Positions 24,226-32,777 of a DNA stretch of 60,518 nt are shown piece after piece. Below the pieces are notes generated by a model, which saw nothing but the letters and a program-made list of their open reading frames with translations, was not told the DNA's origin and searched no databases. Each line of letters starts with the position of its first letter. The first letter of the stretch is position 1. The stretch is from positions 1 to 60,518 of the forward strand of contig NZ_CALMYP010000005.1 in the NCBI RefSeq assembly GCF_937873615.1, in the 5' to 3' direction. This stretch comes from an uncultured Paracoccus sp. Lineage in GTDB: Bacteria > Pseudomonadota > Alphaproteobacteria > Rhodobacterales > Rhodobacteraceae. Made by a program: the position numbers and the translations under genes.

Positions 24226-25548
24226 TTATTTCGGGGTCACTTCGGCCAGTTGCAGCTGGCTGTTGGTCGCAATGGTCGGCGTGAACTCGACATTGGCGCC
24301 GATACGGGCATGGCCAACCATGTGGAACAGCAGCACATCGGCGATCACCTCGTCATGGATATAGCCGAACAGTTCCGACCACAGCGCCTCGCGCTCCTCT
24401 CCGGTGGCGGCAGTGGCGCGGTCGATCAGGTCATCGGCCTTCTCATCGACGATGCCGGACTGGCGGCCCTCGGAGTGATACTTGAAATAGGCCGAGAAGA
24501 CCGGGTCGCCGCGCGAGTTGTCATGCTGCGCGCCCACCAGGACCGGCTGATCCTGCACATAGGGCTTGGAGTAATACTGCTCGTGCTCTGCCACCTCGAC
24601 CATCTGCAGGCGGATGTTGAAGCCGACTTCGGACAGCATGGACTGGATCGCCTCGAAGGTCTCGGTTGCGCCGGGGAAGTTTCCGGTGCGGCCGACCAGC
24701 AGGATTTCCGTGTCGACCGGCACTCCATCGGCGGCGGCTTCCTCCAGCAGCGCCTTGGCGCGGTCGGGATCATAGGGCCATGCCTTGGTGTCGGGGTTCC
24801 AGCCAAGCGTGGTCGGCACGTTGATCGCGGTGGCGATTTCCGTCCCTTCGGCGAGAATCGAGCCGATGAAAGCCTCGCGGTCGATGCCGATATTCAATGC
24901 CTCGCGCACCCGCTTGTCGTTCAGCGGCGGCACCGCATGGTCGATCCGCAGATAGGTGGTTTCCGAGTTCGGATAGGACTTGTCCATCTCGGTCGTTGCG
25001 TCGATGGCGGAAATCGAGGGCGCGATATCCGCCTCTCCGGTGGCGACCATGGCGGCACGAACCGAAGGATCGGCGCGGAAGACATAGGTCGCCTTCTCGA
25101 CCGCCGGTTGCTCGCCCCAGTAATCGGCGCGGCGGTCCAGCGTGATGCTTTGCCCCGGCTGCCAATCCGTCAGGGTATAGGGGCCGGTGCCGATGGGTTC
25201 GCGCGTAAACTCGATCGGGGTTTCCGAGGGCACGATGGTCAGCAGCGACAGAAGCAGCGGCAGGATCGGCTGGGCCGGTTCGGTGGCGAAGTCGATGGTG
25301 TTTTCATCGACCACGGTCGGCGTGATCTCGATCCCTTCATAGTAACGGGAAATCTCGCAGGTGATCTCGCTGCTGCCGGCGCGTTCGAAGGAATGCTTCA
25401 CGTCCTCGGCGTCAAAGGCGCTGCCGTCCGAAAAGGTGACCCCCTGACGAAGGTTGAAACGCCAGGTTTTGTCGTCCACCTGTTCCCAGCTTTCGGCAAG
25501 ACGGGGCTTGAGCCCTTCATCGCCGCGCACATCGAGCTCGGTCACCAT
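24226..25548 (-). pseudogene. Peptide-type ABC substrate-binding protein, 5'-truncated
   Basis: An SBP family 5 (DppA/OppA-like) protein missing its N-terminus. Recognisable parts are [51 protein letters not shown] and NDKRVREALNIGIDREAF. Family members begin with a lipoprotein or Sec signal and about 50 further residues before the LAESW segment. Here the frame upstream of 25548 runs antisense into the pdxA-like gene and has no signal peptide. The only nearby start is the ATG inside CCATGG at 25545-25550, giving about 440 residues that would stay in the cytoplasm. I infer a deletion that removed the promoter and 5' end, which should disable the importer unless another binding protein serves it. 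Confidence 0.8.
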
Positions 25549-26497
25549 GGGCGACCCCTCGGGCGTAGGGGCAGAAGTGACGGTTCGGGCGCTTGCGGGC
25601 CGCGATGCGGCGATGCGCGCCCAGACCATCGTCGTCGGCGACCGCGACACGATGCAGCGGGCGGCGAAGGTCAGCGGCGTCGATCTTCCGATCATCGCGC
25701 CCGACGCGGATGGCGACGGTATCCGCTTGGAACATGTGCCGGTGGACGGGCTGCCCGGCAGGTTCGGCGTGCTGTCCCCGGCCTGTGGCGAAGCGGCCTT
25801 CCACTATATCGAAAAGGCCGTGCAAATGACCACGGGCGGTAAGGCCGCCTGCATCGTCACCGCCCCGATCAACAAGGAGGCGCTGAATGCCGCCGGCCAT
25901 CACTATGACGGCCATACCGGAATGCTGGCGCATCTGACCGGCTCGAAATCGTGCTGGATGCTGCTCGCTTCCGAGCGGTTGAACGTCGTCCATGTCTCCA
26001 CCCATGTCTCGCTGCGCGATGCGATCGAGCGGGCGACGACGGCGCGGGTGCTGGAAACGATCCGCACCGGCCATCGCCACCTTCAGCGTATGGGGCTGGA
26101 ACAGCCGCGACTCGCCGTGGCCGGCATCAATCCGCATTGCGGCGAAAACGGATTGTTCGGCCATGAGGATGATGACCATGTGGCGCCCGCCGTGAAGGCC
26201 GCGCAGGCCGAAGGCATTGACGTGCAGGGGCCGATCTCGGCCGATACGGTCTATCACCGCGCCTATCAGGGTGGCTTCGATCTGGTCATCGCTCAGTATC
26301 ACGATCAGGGGCATATCCCGATCAAGCTGGTGGCCTTCGACACGGCGGTCAATGTCTCGCTTGGCCTGCCCATCGACCGCTGCTCGGTCGATCACGGCAC
26401 TGCCTTCGACATTGCCGGCACCGGCAAGGCAAGCCATGAAAACATGCTCTGCGCGCTGGATTACGCGGCGCGGATGGCGGCGGCAAAACGAGGATGA
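25547..26497 (+). CDS. PdxA-family dehydrogenase (PdxA2-like), N-terminus truncated
   Basis: About 316 residues from ATG 25547. Family members normally have 6-10 residues before the motif that here begins the protein, (VT)[11 protein letters not shown]. Further conserved features are the metal-ligand His region [29 protein letters not shown] and [17 protein letters not shown]. Standing beside a DapA-like lyase, it resembles PdxA2 (4-phosphoerythronate / 4-phosphothreonate dehydrogenase) of sugar-acid catabolism rather than vitamin B6 synthesis. The upstream bases belong to the antisense remnant of an ABC binding-protein gene, so the native promoter, ribosome site and first strand are lost. 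The frame is open further upstream to 25454, but that extension matches no PdxA sequence. Activity is doubtful. Confidence 0.8.
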   Translation: MGDPSGVGAEVTVRALAGRDAAMRAQTIVVGDRDTMQRAAKVSGVDLPIIAPDADGDGIRLEHVPVDGLPGRFGVLSPACGEAAFHYIEKAVQMTTGGKAACIVTAPINKEALNAAGHHYDGHTGMLAHLTGSKSCWMLLASERLNVVHVSTHVSLRDAIERATTARVLETIRTGHRHLQRMGLEQPRLAVAGINPHCGENGLFGHEDDDHVAPAVKAAQAEGIDVQGPISADTVYHRAYQGGFDLVIAQYHDQGHIPIKLVAFDTAVNVSLGLPIDRCSVDHGTAFDIAGTGKASHENMLCALDYAARMAAAKRG

Positions 26498-26501
26498 TGC
26501 A

Positions 26502-27383
26502 ATGACCGAAGCCAAGGAAGCCTTTGTCGCCCTTGTCACCTGTTTCAACGATAACGAGACTATCAATTACGACGCCACCCGCGCCCAGGTGCGCCGCCAG
26601 CTTGCGGCGGGCAACAATATCATGTGCGCCGGCACCAATGGCGATTTCTCGGCCCTGACCTTCGACGAGAAGGTCCGGCTCTGCGGTGAGGTCGTGGACG
26701 AAGTTGCCGGTCGTGCAAAGGTGATCGTCAATGCCGGGATGCCGGCGACATTCGAGACCCGGCTTCTGGCGCGCGAATTCGACCGTATCGGTGTCGATGG
26801 CATCGCGGTGATCACGCCCTTCTTCATCGACTGCACGCAGGAAGGGCTGATCCGGCACTTCTCCGCCGTCGCCGACGCTGTCGAAACGCCGATCTATCTT
26901 TACGACATCCCGGCCCGCACCCAGAACCATATCGAGCCAGAGACCGCACGCCAACTGGCCGCACACGGCAATATCGCCGGGATCAAGGATTCCGGCGGCG
27001 CGCAGGAGACGCTGGCCGCCTATATGGCCATCGGGCGCGAGGTCGACGGCTTCGACGTCTATTCCGGCCCCGATCATCTGGTGCAATGGTCGTTGGAAAA
27101 CGGCGCCAGGGGATGCATCTCGGGCCTCGGCAACTGCCTGCCCGATGTGCTGGCGCGGATCGTGTCCTGCGTGAATGCCGGCGACAGCGCAGGCGCGGCA
27201 GAGGCACAGAACACCTATACCGCTTTCCGAACCGATCTCTATAAGCTCGGCTATCCGCCTGCCTTGGTGAAGCGTGCGCTTTACCTGCAGGACGCATCGG
27301 TCGGCCGGTCCCGTCAACCGGCGCTTTTGCCCGATCCCGAACAGGACAGGGCCATTGAAGCCGTATTGGCGAAATACCTTTGA
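26502..27383 (+). CDS. Dihydrodipicolinate synthase/N-acetylneuraminate lyase family aldolase
   Basis: A 293-residue TIM-barrel class I aldolase. Conserved features are GTNGDFSALTFDEKVRL (the GTTGE-like loop), a catalytic Tyr in PIYLYDIPARTQ and the Schiff-base Lys in IAGIKDSGG. It starts at ATG 26502 with AGGA at 26491-26494, 4 nt after the PdxA stop, so both are one operon. The pairing of a PdxA2-like dehydrogenase with a DapA-like lyase is common in sugar-acid and hydroxyproline-type degradation, with a 2-keto acid as product or substrate. The exact reaction is not readable. Because the upstream gene lost its promoter, expression is uncertain. Confidence 0.85.
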   Translation: MTEAKEAFVALVTCFNDNETINYDATRAQVRRQLAAGNNIMCAGTNGDFSALTFDEKVRLCGEVVDEVAGRAKVIVNAGMPATFETRLLAREFDRIGVDGIAVITPFFIDCTQEGLIRHFSAVADAVETPIYLYDIPARTQNHIEPETARQLAAHGNIAGIKDSGGAQETLAAYMAIGREVDGFDVYSGPDHLVQWSLENGARGCISGLGNCLPDVLARIVSCVNAGDSAGAAEAQNTYTAFRTDLYKLGYPPALVKRALYLQDASVGRSRQPALLPDPEQDRAIEAVLAKYL

Positions 27384-27473
27384 CCCGGCGCAATCCCGTG
27401 GCGAACTGATCTGGTTACGCCAACCCAGTGCCGAGGCTGAGCACCCAAGAACGAGCAGCTTGACAGAGGCCGT

Positions 27474-28274
27474 TCACCGCTTCGGGAAAAGGAAGGTCAC
27501 AATCGCCCGCGCGGCCCATCCATCCGGTCCGTTCTCCGGGGCATCGGCCCAGTAGCGCACGCCGCCGCCCAGGCTGATGGTGCGCTCGCCGATCTTCATG
27601 ACCTTGGTGGCCAGAAGGTTGATCGGAACCGAGGCCTCGTTCTCGACCCAGTCATAGGTGGTTTCGGTATTCAGCGCGAAGGTGACCGCGTCGGGCGTGG
27701 TGTAATTGATGAAGGGCTGCACGAAGGTGGCGCTGATATCGGTCGGATCGCTGCCGCCGCCCACATCCCACATGTGATTGGCCAGCACGCCGAAGGTCCA
27801 GGGGCCGGTCTGCTTCAGCACCACGCCAGTCAGGCCGGCGGCGAATTGGTCGGCGCCCAGACCGTCATCGCCGGTGGGCAGAAGGAAAACCGGACCGGCG
27901 CCCCAGATCAATCCGCTTTCCGTGCGCTGGTTGGGCGAGATGAAAAAGCTCTGCACGATATCGCCGACGCCAGATTGCGAGGTTCCGGGACGGATATCGG
28001 ACTGATCGATGAAGGGGACGATGGAACGCGAGATCAGGTTCCAGTCGTCATTCAGCCGGATCGGAACGACCGGTTGAAAATTGACCGTAGTGCGATGCCC
28101 GTTCCCGTCAGGGCCATAGCCGGAATCGTAATTGAACTGGAACGGCACACTGACCAGTGATGAGACTGGGTTGCTCAACTGTTTGGCGAGTTCGGTATCG
28201 TCCTCGGCAGTCGCAGGCGTGGAGGAAAAGACCAAGGCGGCTGAGAGTAAGCCAGAAAATGACAATCTGTGCAT
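27474..28274 (-). CDS. Outer-membrane beta-barrel protein of the putative transporter family (often annotated neuromedin U-like)
   Basis: A 266-residue protein from ATG 28274, chosen because GGAGG lies 7 nt upstream and a signal peptide follows at once (MHRLSFSGLLSAAL...PATA|ED). The mature part reads as alternating beta-strands: SLVSVPFQFNYDSGYGP, TVNFQPVVPIRLNDDW, RSIVPFIDQSD and a C-terminal strand AIVTFLFPK. It matches a common proteobacterial outer-membrane family of unknown substrate. It converges on the DapA-like gene and has no obvious partner here. Confidence 0.75.
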   Translation of the reverse strand: MHRLSFSGLLSAALVFSSTPATAEDDTELAKQLSNPVSSLVSVPFQFNYDSGYGPDGNGHRTTVNFQPVVPIRLNDDWNLISRSIVPFIDQSDIRPGTSQSGVGDIVQSFFISPNQRTESGLIWGAGPVFLLPTGDDGLGADQFAAGLTGVVLKQTGPWTFGVLANHMWDVGGGSDPTDISATFVQPFINYTTPDAVTFALNTETTYDWVENEASVPINLLATKVMKIGERTISLGGGVRYWADAPENGPDGWAARAIVTFLFPKR

Positions 28275-28580
28275 GGTGGGGCCTCCGGCAGAGGGTTTGA
28301 ATCGGACAGGAAAAGAACCGGAGACCTGCTTGCCGGCCGGTCGTGGCCGGGACCCCAAGAAGGGGTTGCGCAGGTTTCGAGTGAACGAAGCAACGTCGAA
28401 CCATATGGTACAGTACCGACGCCATGTTTTGAAGCCATGATTTACGCCGGACCGCCACGATTGGAGGCGGTCACAGGATCCTGCGCCAGTTGCTCGGTTG
28501 TCGCGACTGACGAAGGAGTGCGCCCAGGTGACCGAACGGAGATCAGGTGCCGCTGGCCAAGGCACTCGCGAAGCGCGCCC
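28275..28580. other. Intergenic stretch without recognised gene
   Basis: About 306 bases between two minus-strand genes. The part next to 28274 holds the ribosome site of the outer-membrane protein, and presumably its promoter. I see no convincing terminator, RNA gene or repeat in the rest. Confidence 0.5.
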
Positions 28581-29405
28581 TCAGCCCTTGACGCCCGCCG
28601 AAATCATGACTGCTTCGGTTACACGCTTCTGGAAGATCAGGTAGCCGATGATAACCGGGGCGGCCGCCAACAGGGCCAGAGCCATCATGCGCGCATAAAA
28701 GACACCGAAACTGTCGTTCACCTGCGTGATACCGACGGGAATCGTCATCATGCTTTCGCTGGTGACCACGAGGAACGGCCAGAAGAAGTTGTTCCACGCA
28801 CTGATGAAGGTGATGATCGCCAGCGCCGCCGTGATGCCCCAGTTCAACGGCAGGTAGAGCTTAAACAGCAGAGCGAACTCCCCGCCGCCATCCAGCAGCA
28901 CGGCTTCGCGCATCTCTTTCGGGATCGCGTCGAAGAACTGCTTGTAGACGATCACGACGACAGGGACGATCAGCTGCGGCAGGATGATGCCCCACCACGA
29001 ATTGACCAGCCCGAGATCGCTCATCAGTACGAATTGCGCGACATAGAGCGCCGGCACCGGCACCATGAAACTGGCCACGACGACAAGGTACAACAACTTT
29101 CGCCCGGGGAAGCGCAGTTGCGACAGGGCATAGGCGCACATCATGCCGGTGAGCAGGACAATGACGGTGATGATCACCGAGGTGCCGACGGAATTGAGAT
29201 ACCACATCGGCAGTTTCGACGTGGATAGCACCTCAATGTAGGCCGAGAAATTGAGCTCGTCGATCCAGACACCCGCATCCGAGACGATGCGGCTCTCGCT
29301 GCGCAGCGAGGTGGTCAGTGCCCAGTAGAGCGGAAAGATCCAGATTGCGGCGGCGATCAGCACCAGCGCGGCGAAGGTGATGTTGCGGCCCTGTTTGGCG
29401 GTCAT
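28581..29405 (-). CDS. Carbohydrate ABC transporter permease (MalG family)
   Basis: A 274-residue inner-membrane protein starting at ATG 29405, which overlaps the stop of the MalF-type gene by ATGA. It has a first helix (TFAALVLIAAAIWIFPLYW), a periplasmic loop, then five helices. The EAA loop is EMREAVLLDGGGEFALLFKLY. The C-terminus, QKRVTEAVMISAGVKG, is the standard ending of CUT1-family MalG-type permeases. It forms the channel with the upstream permease and serves the arabinoside importer. Confidence 0.9.
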   Translation of the reverse strand: MTAKQGRNITFAALVLIAAAIWIFPLYWALTTSLRSESRIVSDAGVWIDELNFSAYIEVLSTSKLPMWYLNSVGTSVIITVIVLLTGMMCAYALSQLRFPGRKLLYLVVVASFMVPVPALYVAQFVLMSDLGLVNSWWGIILPQLIVPVVVIVYKQFFDAIPKEMREAVLLDGGGEFALLFKLYLPLNWGITAALAIITFISAWNNFFWPFLVVTSESMMTIPVGITQVNDSFGVFYARMMALALLAAAPVIIGYLIFQKRVTEAVMISAGVKG

Positions 29406-30289
29406 CTGCGACGCCCCCCGATACGCAAGAGTTGGAACTGCAGGACCGACACGATCACGATGATTCCAAAGAGCACCATGGCGATGGCCGAGGCGTAGCC
29501 GCCGTTGTTCAACTGGAACGCTTCTCGGTACATCTGCATCAGCACCACATAGGAGGAGTTGAACGGCCCCCCGTTCGACAGCAGATAGACCTGGTCGAAC
29601 AGTTTCAGTTGCAGGATCAGTTGCAGCGTCAGCACCAGTGCCGTGATCGGCCACAAGAGCGGCCATGTCACCCGCCAGAACCGCTGCCAGGCGGTCGCCC
29701 CATCAAGTGCTGCCGCCTCGTAGAGGTCGTCGGGAATATTTCGCAACCCGGCAATGAACAGCAGCACGTTGAAACCATTGGTCCACCAGACCGTCACCAC
29801 GGCGATCATCGGCATGACCCAGTGGGGGTTCTTGAACACCGGCACCGGCTTGCCCGTCACAGCCTCGATCAGCGGTTGCAGGATGCCGAACTGGAAATCC
29901 AGCATCCACGCCCAGATCATCGTCACCACCGACACCGGCAAAACGTAGGGCAGGAAGAACAGCGTCAGCACCAGCGCCTGCACCCGGCCCTTCAGCTTGC
30001 CGACCGCCAGCGCGATCAAGAGTGCGATGATGGTCGTCGGGATGACCGTCAGCAGGACGAAGTAGAAGTTGTTCCAGACCGAGGTATAAAACAGCCGATC
30101 GTTGAACAGCTTGATGTAGTTGTCGAGCCCGATCCAGTTGCCCTCGCCGATCAGCGGCGCGTCGGTAAAGCTGAGCGCGATGACCTTATAGGTCGGGTAC
30201 AGGAAGAAGACGCCGAAGATAATGAGGAAGGGTGCGACCAGCAGAATCGCATCCCGTACTTCCCGGCGGCGACGTGTGGCGATGGACAT
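29402..30289 (-). CDS. Carbohydrate ABC transporter permease (MalF family)
   Basis: A 295-residue inner-membrane protein of the CUT1 family: the first helix ILLVAPFLIIFGVFFLYPTY is followed by the periplasmic segment with FTDAPLIGEGNWIGLDNYI, then a five-helix domain. The coupling loop DLYEAAALDGATAWQRFWRV contains the EAA motif. GGPFNSSYVVLMQMYREAF is also typical. It is translationally coupled to the MalG-type partner and lies 70 nt after the binding-protein gene. Confidence 0.9.
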   Translation of the reverse strand: MSIATRRRREVRDAILLVAPFLIIFGVFFLYPTYKVIALSFTDAPLIGEGNWIGLDNYIKLFNDRLFYTSVWNNFYFVLLTVIPTTIIALLIALAVGKLKGRVQALVLTLFFLPYVLPVSVVTMIWAWMLDFQFGILQPLIEAVTGKPVPVFKNPHWVMPMIAVVTVWWTNGFNVLLFIAGLRNIPDDLYEAAALDGATAWQRFWRVTWPLLWPITALVLTLQLILQLKLFDQVYLLSNGGPFNSSYVVLMQMYREAFQLNNGGYASAIAMVLFGIIVIVSVLQFQLLRIGGRRR

Positions 30290-30322
30290 GGCGACCTCCC
30301 TGTGTCTTCTGGCCTGGGCTTG

Positions 30323-30351
30323 GGCCGGGGACGCACAGAACGCCCCCGGTC
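30323..30351 (-). terminator. Intercistronic hairpin after sugar-binding protein gene
   Basis: GGCCGGGG (30323-30330) pairs with CCCCGGTC (30344-30351) with one G-T mismatch, across a 13-nt loop, just after the binding-protein stop. There is no T run on the minus strand, so it is more likely an mRNA-stabilising or partial-termination element that raises binding protein over permeases. Confidence 0.4.
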
Positions 30352-30359
30352 GTGTCGGA

Positions 30360-31637
30360 TCAGTTCAACAGGCCCTGAAGCTGGTCCTTCATTTGGGCCG
30401 CCGCATCCTCGGCACTGAGGAAACCATGAACCGCGGGGGCGATCAGGTTATCCACCGCGTCATAGATCGGCGAGGCGACACCGGCGATCTTGGACCGCGG
30501 GTCGAAGGCGGCGTTGTCCGCCAGCGACACATAGGTTGCGTTGGGTTGCAGCTGGGCATATTCCTCGCTGTCAACCGTGGGCTTGTAGGCCGGGATATGG
30601 CCCGCACCGGCCCATGCCAAGGAGTGTTTCTCCATCCAGCCGATTACCGTTAGCACCGCCTCGCGCTTTTCCGGCGTCATGTCCGGATCGTTCGGGATGG
30701 CGAAGGCATGGCTGTCGGCCCATGTCGCGGGCTGGTCCAACATCTGCGGCACCTCGTTGGCGAACCATTCAAAGCCCAGCGATCCGTCCTCGGTCTGGTC
30801 CTTGAAGGTGGGCACCTCCCAAACGCCGTTGATGTGCAGCACGGACTTCTTGCCGGAAAACAGCGCGACAGAGGCCTCGTAGGCTGCCTGCTCTGGGATC
30901 AGCCCCGCCGCACGCCAGTCGGCCAGCGTCTGGATTGCAGTCACGGCCTTGTCCATATTGTCCCCGGCCAGAACTTCGCCGTCGGTCAGGATCTCACCGC
31001 CCTGCTGGCTGAACAGGGTGTAGAACATGCGCCAAGTGCCGCCGCCACCTTCGGACTGAAAGCTGAGCGGATCGGAATAGCCATTCTCCTTGGCCCATGT
31101 CAGCAGGTTGGTCATGTCCTCGATGGAGCCGATGTTCGTCAGGTTGCCGTCGCCATCCAGCCATTCGGTGCCTTCAAGAGCGGTACGATTGTAGTACACC
31201 ACGACCGCGTGGATATCGAAGGGGATCGCCATGAGCTGGCCATCGTCCGTCGAGGCGGCGGTGATCGATGCCTCGAAGAAGTCGTCCCTGGAGAGACCGG
31301 CAGTTTCCAGATCCGCGTCCGAGATCGGCGAGAGCACGTCCTCCTCCAGTGCCAACGGCAGCCGCGAGAGGTGATAGGTCATGATGTCGGGCCCTTGGCC
31401 GACGGCGACCGCGGTGCGCACCTTGGTGTAGAAGGGCAGGCCCCATTCCAGCGTCGTGCCTTTGATTTGGATATCAGGGTGTTCGCCGTTGAACTCGTCG
31501 ATCAGCGCCTTCATGCGGACGCCGTCGCCTCCGGCAAGGAAATCCCACCACTCGATCTCTTGCTGTGCCCATACGGGGCTGCACAGGCCGGTGATCAGGG
31601 CGGTTGTCGCCGCCAGCTTCTTCAATGCGTGTCTCAT
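30360..31637 (-). CDS. Carbohydrate ABC transporter substrate-binding protein (family 1)
   Basis: A 425-residue periplasmic binding protein. A signal peptide (LKKLAATTALITGLCSPVWAQ) is followed by the SBP family 1 start, IEWWDFLAGGDGVRMKALIDEF. The Trp-rich ligand region (GGGGTWRMFYTLFSQQGGE) and the late segment ATWADSHAFAIPN fit oligosaccharide binding. It lies in an operon with CUT1 permeases, a UgpC/MalK-type ATPase and a GH51 enzyme, so arabinose-containing oligosaccharides are the likely ligand by inference. Confidence 0.9.
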   Translation of the reverse strand: MRHALKKLAATTALITGLCSPVWAQQEIEWWDFLAGGDGVRMKALIDEFNGEHPDIQIKGTTLEWGLPFYTKVRTAVAVGQGPDIMTYHLSRLPLALEEDVLSPISDADLETAGLSRDDFFEASITAASTDDGQLMAIPFDIHAVVVYYNRTALEGTEWLDGDGNLTNIGSIEDMTNLLTWAKENGYSDPLSFQSEGGGGTWRMFYTLFSQQGGEILTDGEVLAGDNMDKAVTAIQTLADWRAAGLIPEQAAYEASVALFSGKKSVLHINGVWEVPTFKDQTEDGSLGFEWFANEVPQMLDQPATWADSHAFAIPNDPDMTPEKREAVLTVIGWMEKHSLAWAGAGHIPAYKPTVDSEEYAQLQPNATYVSLADNAAFDPRSKIAGVASPIYDAVDNLIAPAVHGFLSAEDAAAQMKDQLQGLLN

Positions 31638-31665
31638 CTCAGTCCTCCTCCTTGTTGTCGGTCCT

Positions 31666-32751
31666 TCACCGAATGCGCTCGCCCTCGGGGGTAAACGCGA
31701 AAATGCGGTCGGTCTGCGGAGCGACGGTCTGCAATGTGCCGTGCATGTTGTGACGCACGCCGGTCTGCTGAAAGATCACCGCATCGCCGCCTTCGAGGGT
31801 GCCGTGCTGGTAGGACACGCCGCCCAGTTCCTCGGCCACGTCGACGGTGACGCGCAGGCCGTCGGCCTCCGTCACCATCAGGTGCTCGGGACGCATGCCC
31901 AGAACGAGTTTGGCGCCCACGTCGGGGGGCGAAGATAGCGGTACGTCAAGGGACAGGTCCGGCTGTCCGGTCAGCCGCGCGCGGAGGCCGGTTTCGGTCC
32001 GCGCCTCGACAGTGGCGTCGAAGAAGTTCATCGAGGGCGAGCCGATGAACCCGGCGACAAAGCGGTTGTTCGGATCGTCGTACAGGTCCAGCGGTGCGCC
32101 CGACTGCTGGACGTGGCCACCTTGCAGCACGAATATCACGTCCGCCAGCGTCATCGCCTCGACCTGATCGTGGGTGACGTAGATCATCGTCGCGCCCAGC
32201 GTCTGGTGCAGGCGGGCCAGTTCCAGCCGCATCTGCACGCGCAACTCGGCATCAAGATTCGACAGCGGTTCATCGAACAGGAACACGTCCGGCGCGCGCA
32301 CGATCGCCCGGCCGATGGCAACGCGCTGTCGCTGGCCGCCGGAAAGCTGCGCGGGCTTCTTGTCCAGCTGTGCGGTCAGTTGCAGGATCTTTGCCGCCTT
32401 GTGAACCTTTTCTTCGACTTCGGCCTTGGGACGCTTGGCAAGGCGCAGGCTGAAGGCCATGTTCTCGAACACCGACAGGTGCGGGTAGAGCGCGTAGGAC
32501 TGGAATACCATCGCCACGCCACGGTCTGCCGGGTCGACGTCGGTCACGTCGCGGTCCGAGATCACGATCTTGCCGCCGCTGGAGTCCTCAAGGCCTGCGA
32601 TCATCCGCAACAGGGTGGACTTGCCGCAGCCCGAAGGCCCGACGAAAACCGCAAACTGCCCGCGCTCGATATCGATGTCGACGCCGCGGATGACCTTGAC
32701 CGCACCAAAGTCCTTGGTCACGCTTCTCAGGTGAACACCGGTGTCCTGCAT
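31666..32751 (-). CDS. ugpC: Carbohydrate ABC transporter ATP-binding protein (UgpC/MalK type)
   Basis: A 361-residue ATPase: Walker A GPSGCGKST, Q-loop FQSYALYPHLSVFENMAF, signature LSGGQRQRVAIGRAI, Walker B VFLFDEPLSNLD, switch His in YVTHDQVEAMTLAD, and a C-terminal TOBE/MalK regulatory domain (LVLGMRPEHLMV). It energises the MalF/MalG-type permeases of the same operon. The symbol reflects the generic family name and does not imply glycerol-phosphate transport. Confidence 0.9.
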   Translation of the reverse strand: MQDTGVHLRSVTKDFGAVKVIRGVDIDIERGQFAVFVGPSGCGKSTLLRMIAGLEDSSGGKIVISDRDVTDVDPADRGVAMVFQSYALYPHLSVFENMAFSLRLAKRPKAEVEEKVHKAAKILQLTAQLDKKPAQLSGGQRQRVAIGRAIVRAPDVFLFDEPLSNLDAELRVQMRLELARLHQTLGATMIYVTHDQVEAMTLADVIFVLQGGHVQQSGAPLDLYDDPNNRFVAGFIGSPSMNFFDATVEARTETGLRARLTGQPDLSLDVPLSSPPDVGAKLVLGMRPEHLMVTEADGLRVTVDVAEELGGVSYQHGTLEGGDAVIFQQTGVRHNMHGTLQTVAPQTDRIFAFTPEGERIR

Positions 32752-32777
32752 TCTGTCTCCTCCACGCGCTGCTCCGC

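Noticed and set aside
25454-25546. An upstream start for the PdxA-type gene at 25454
   Set aside because: The extra 31 residues are Ser/Arg-rich and are the antisense of the binding-protein gene; PdxA similarity begins only at VTMGDPSG.
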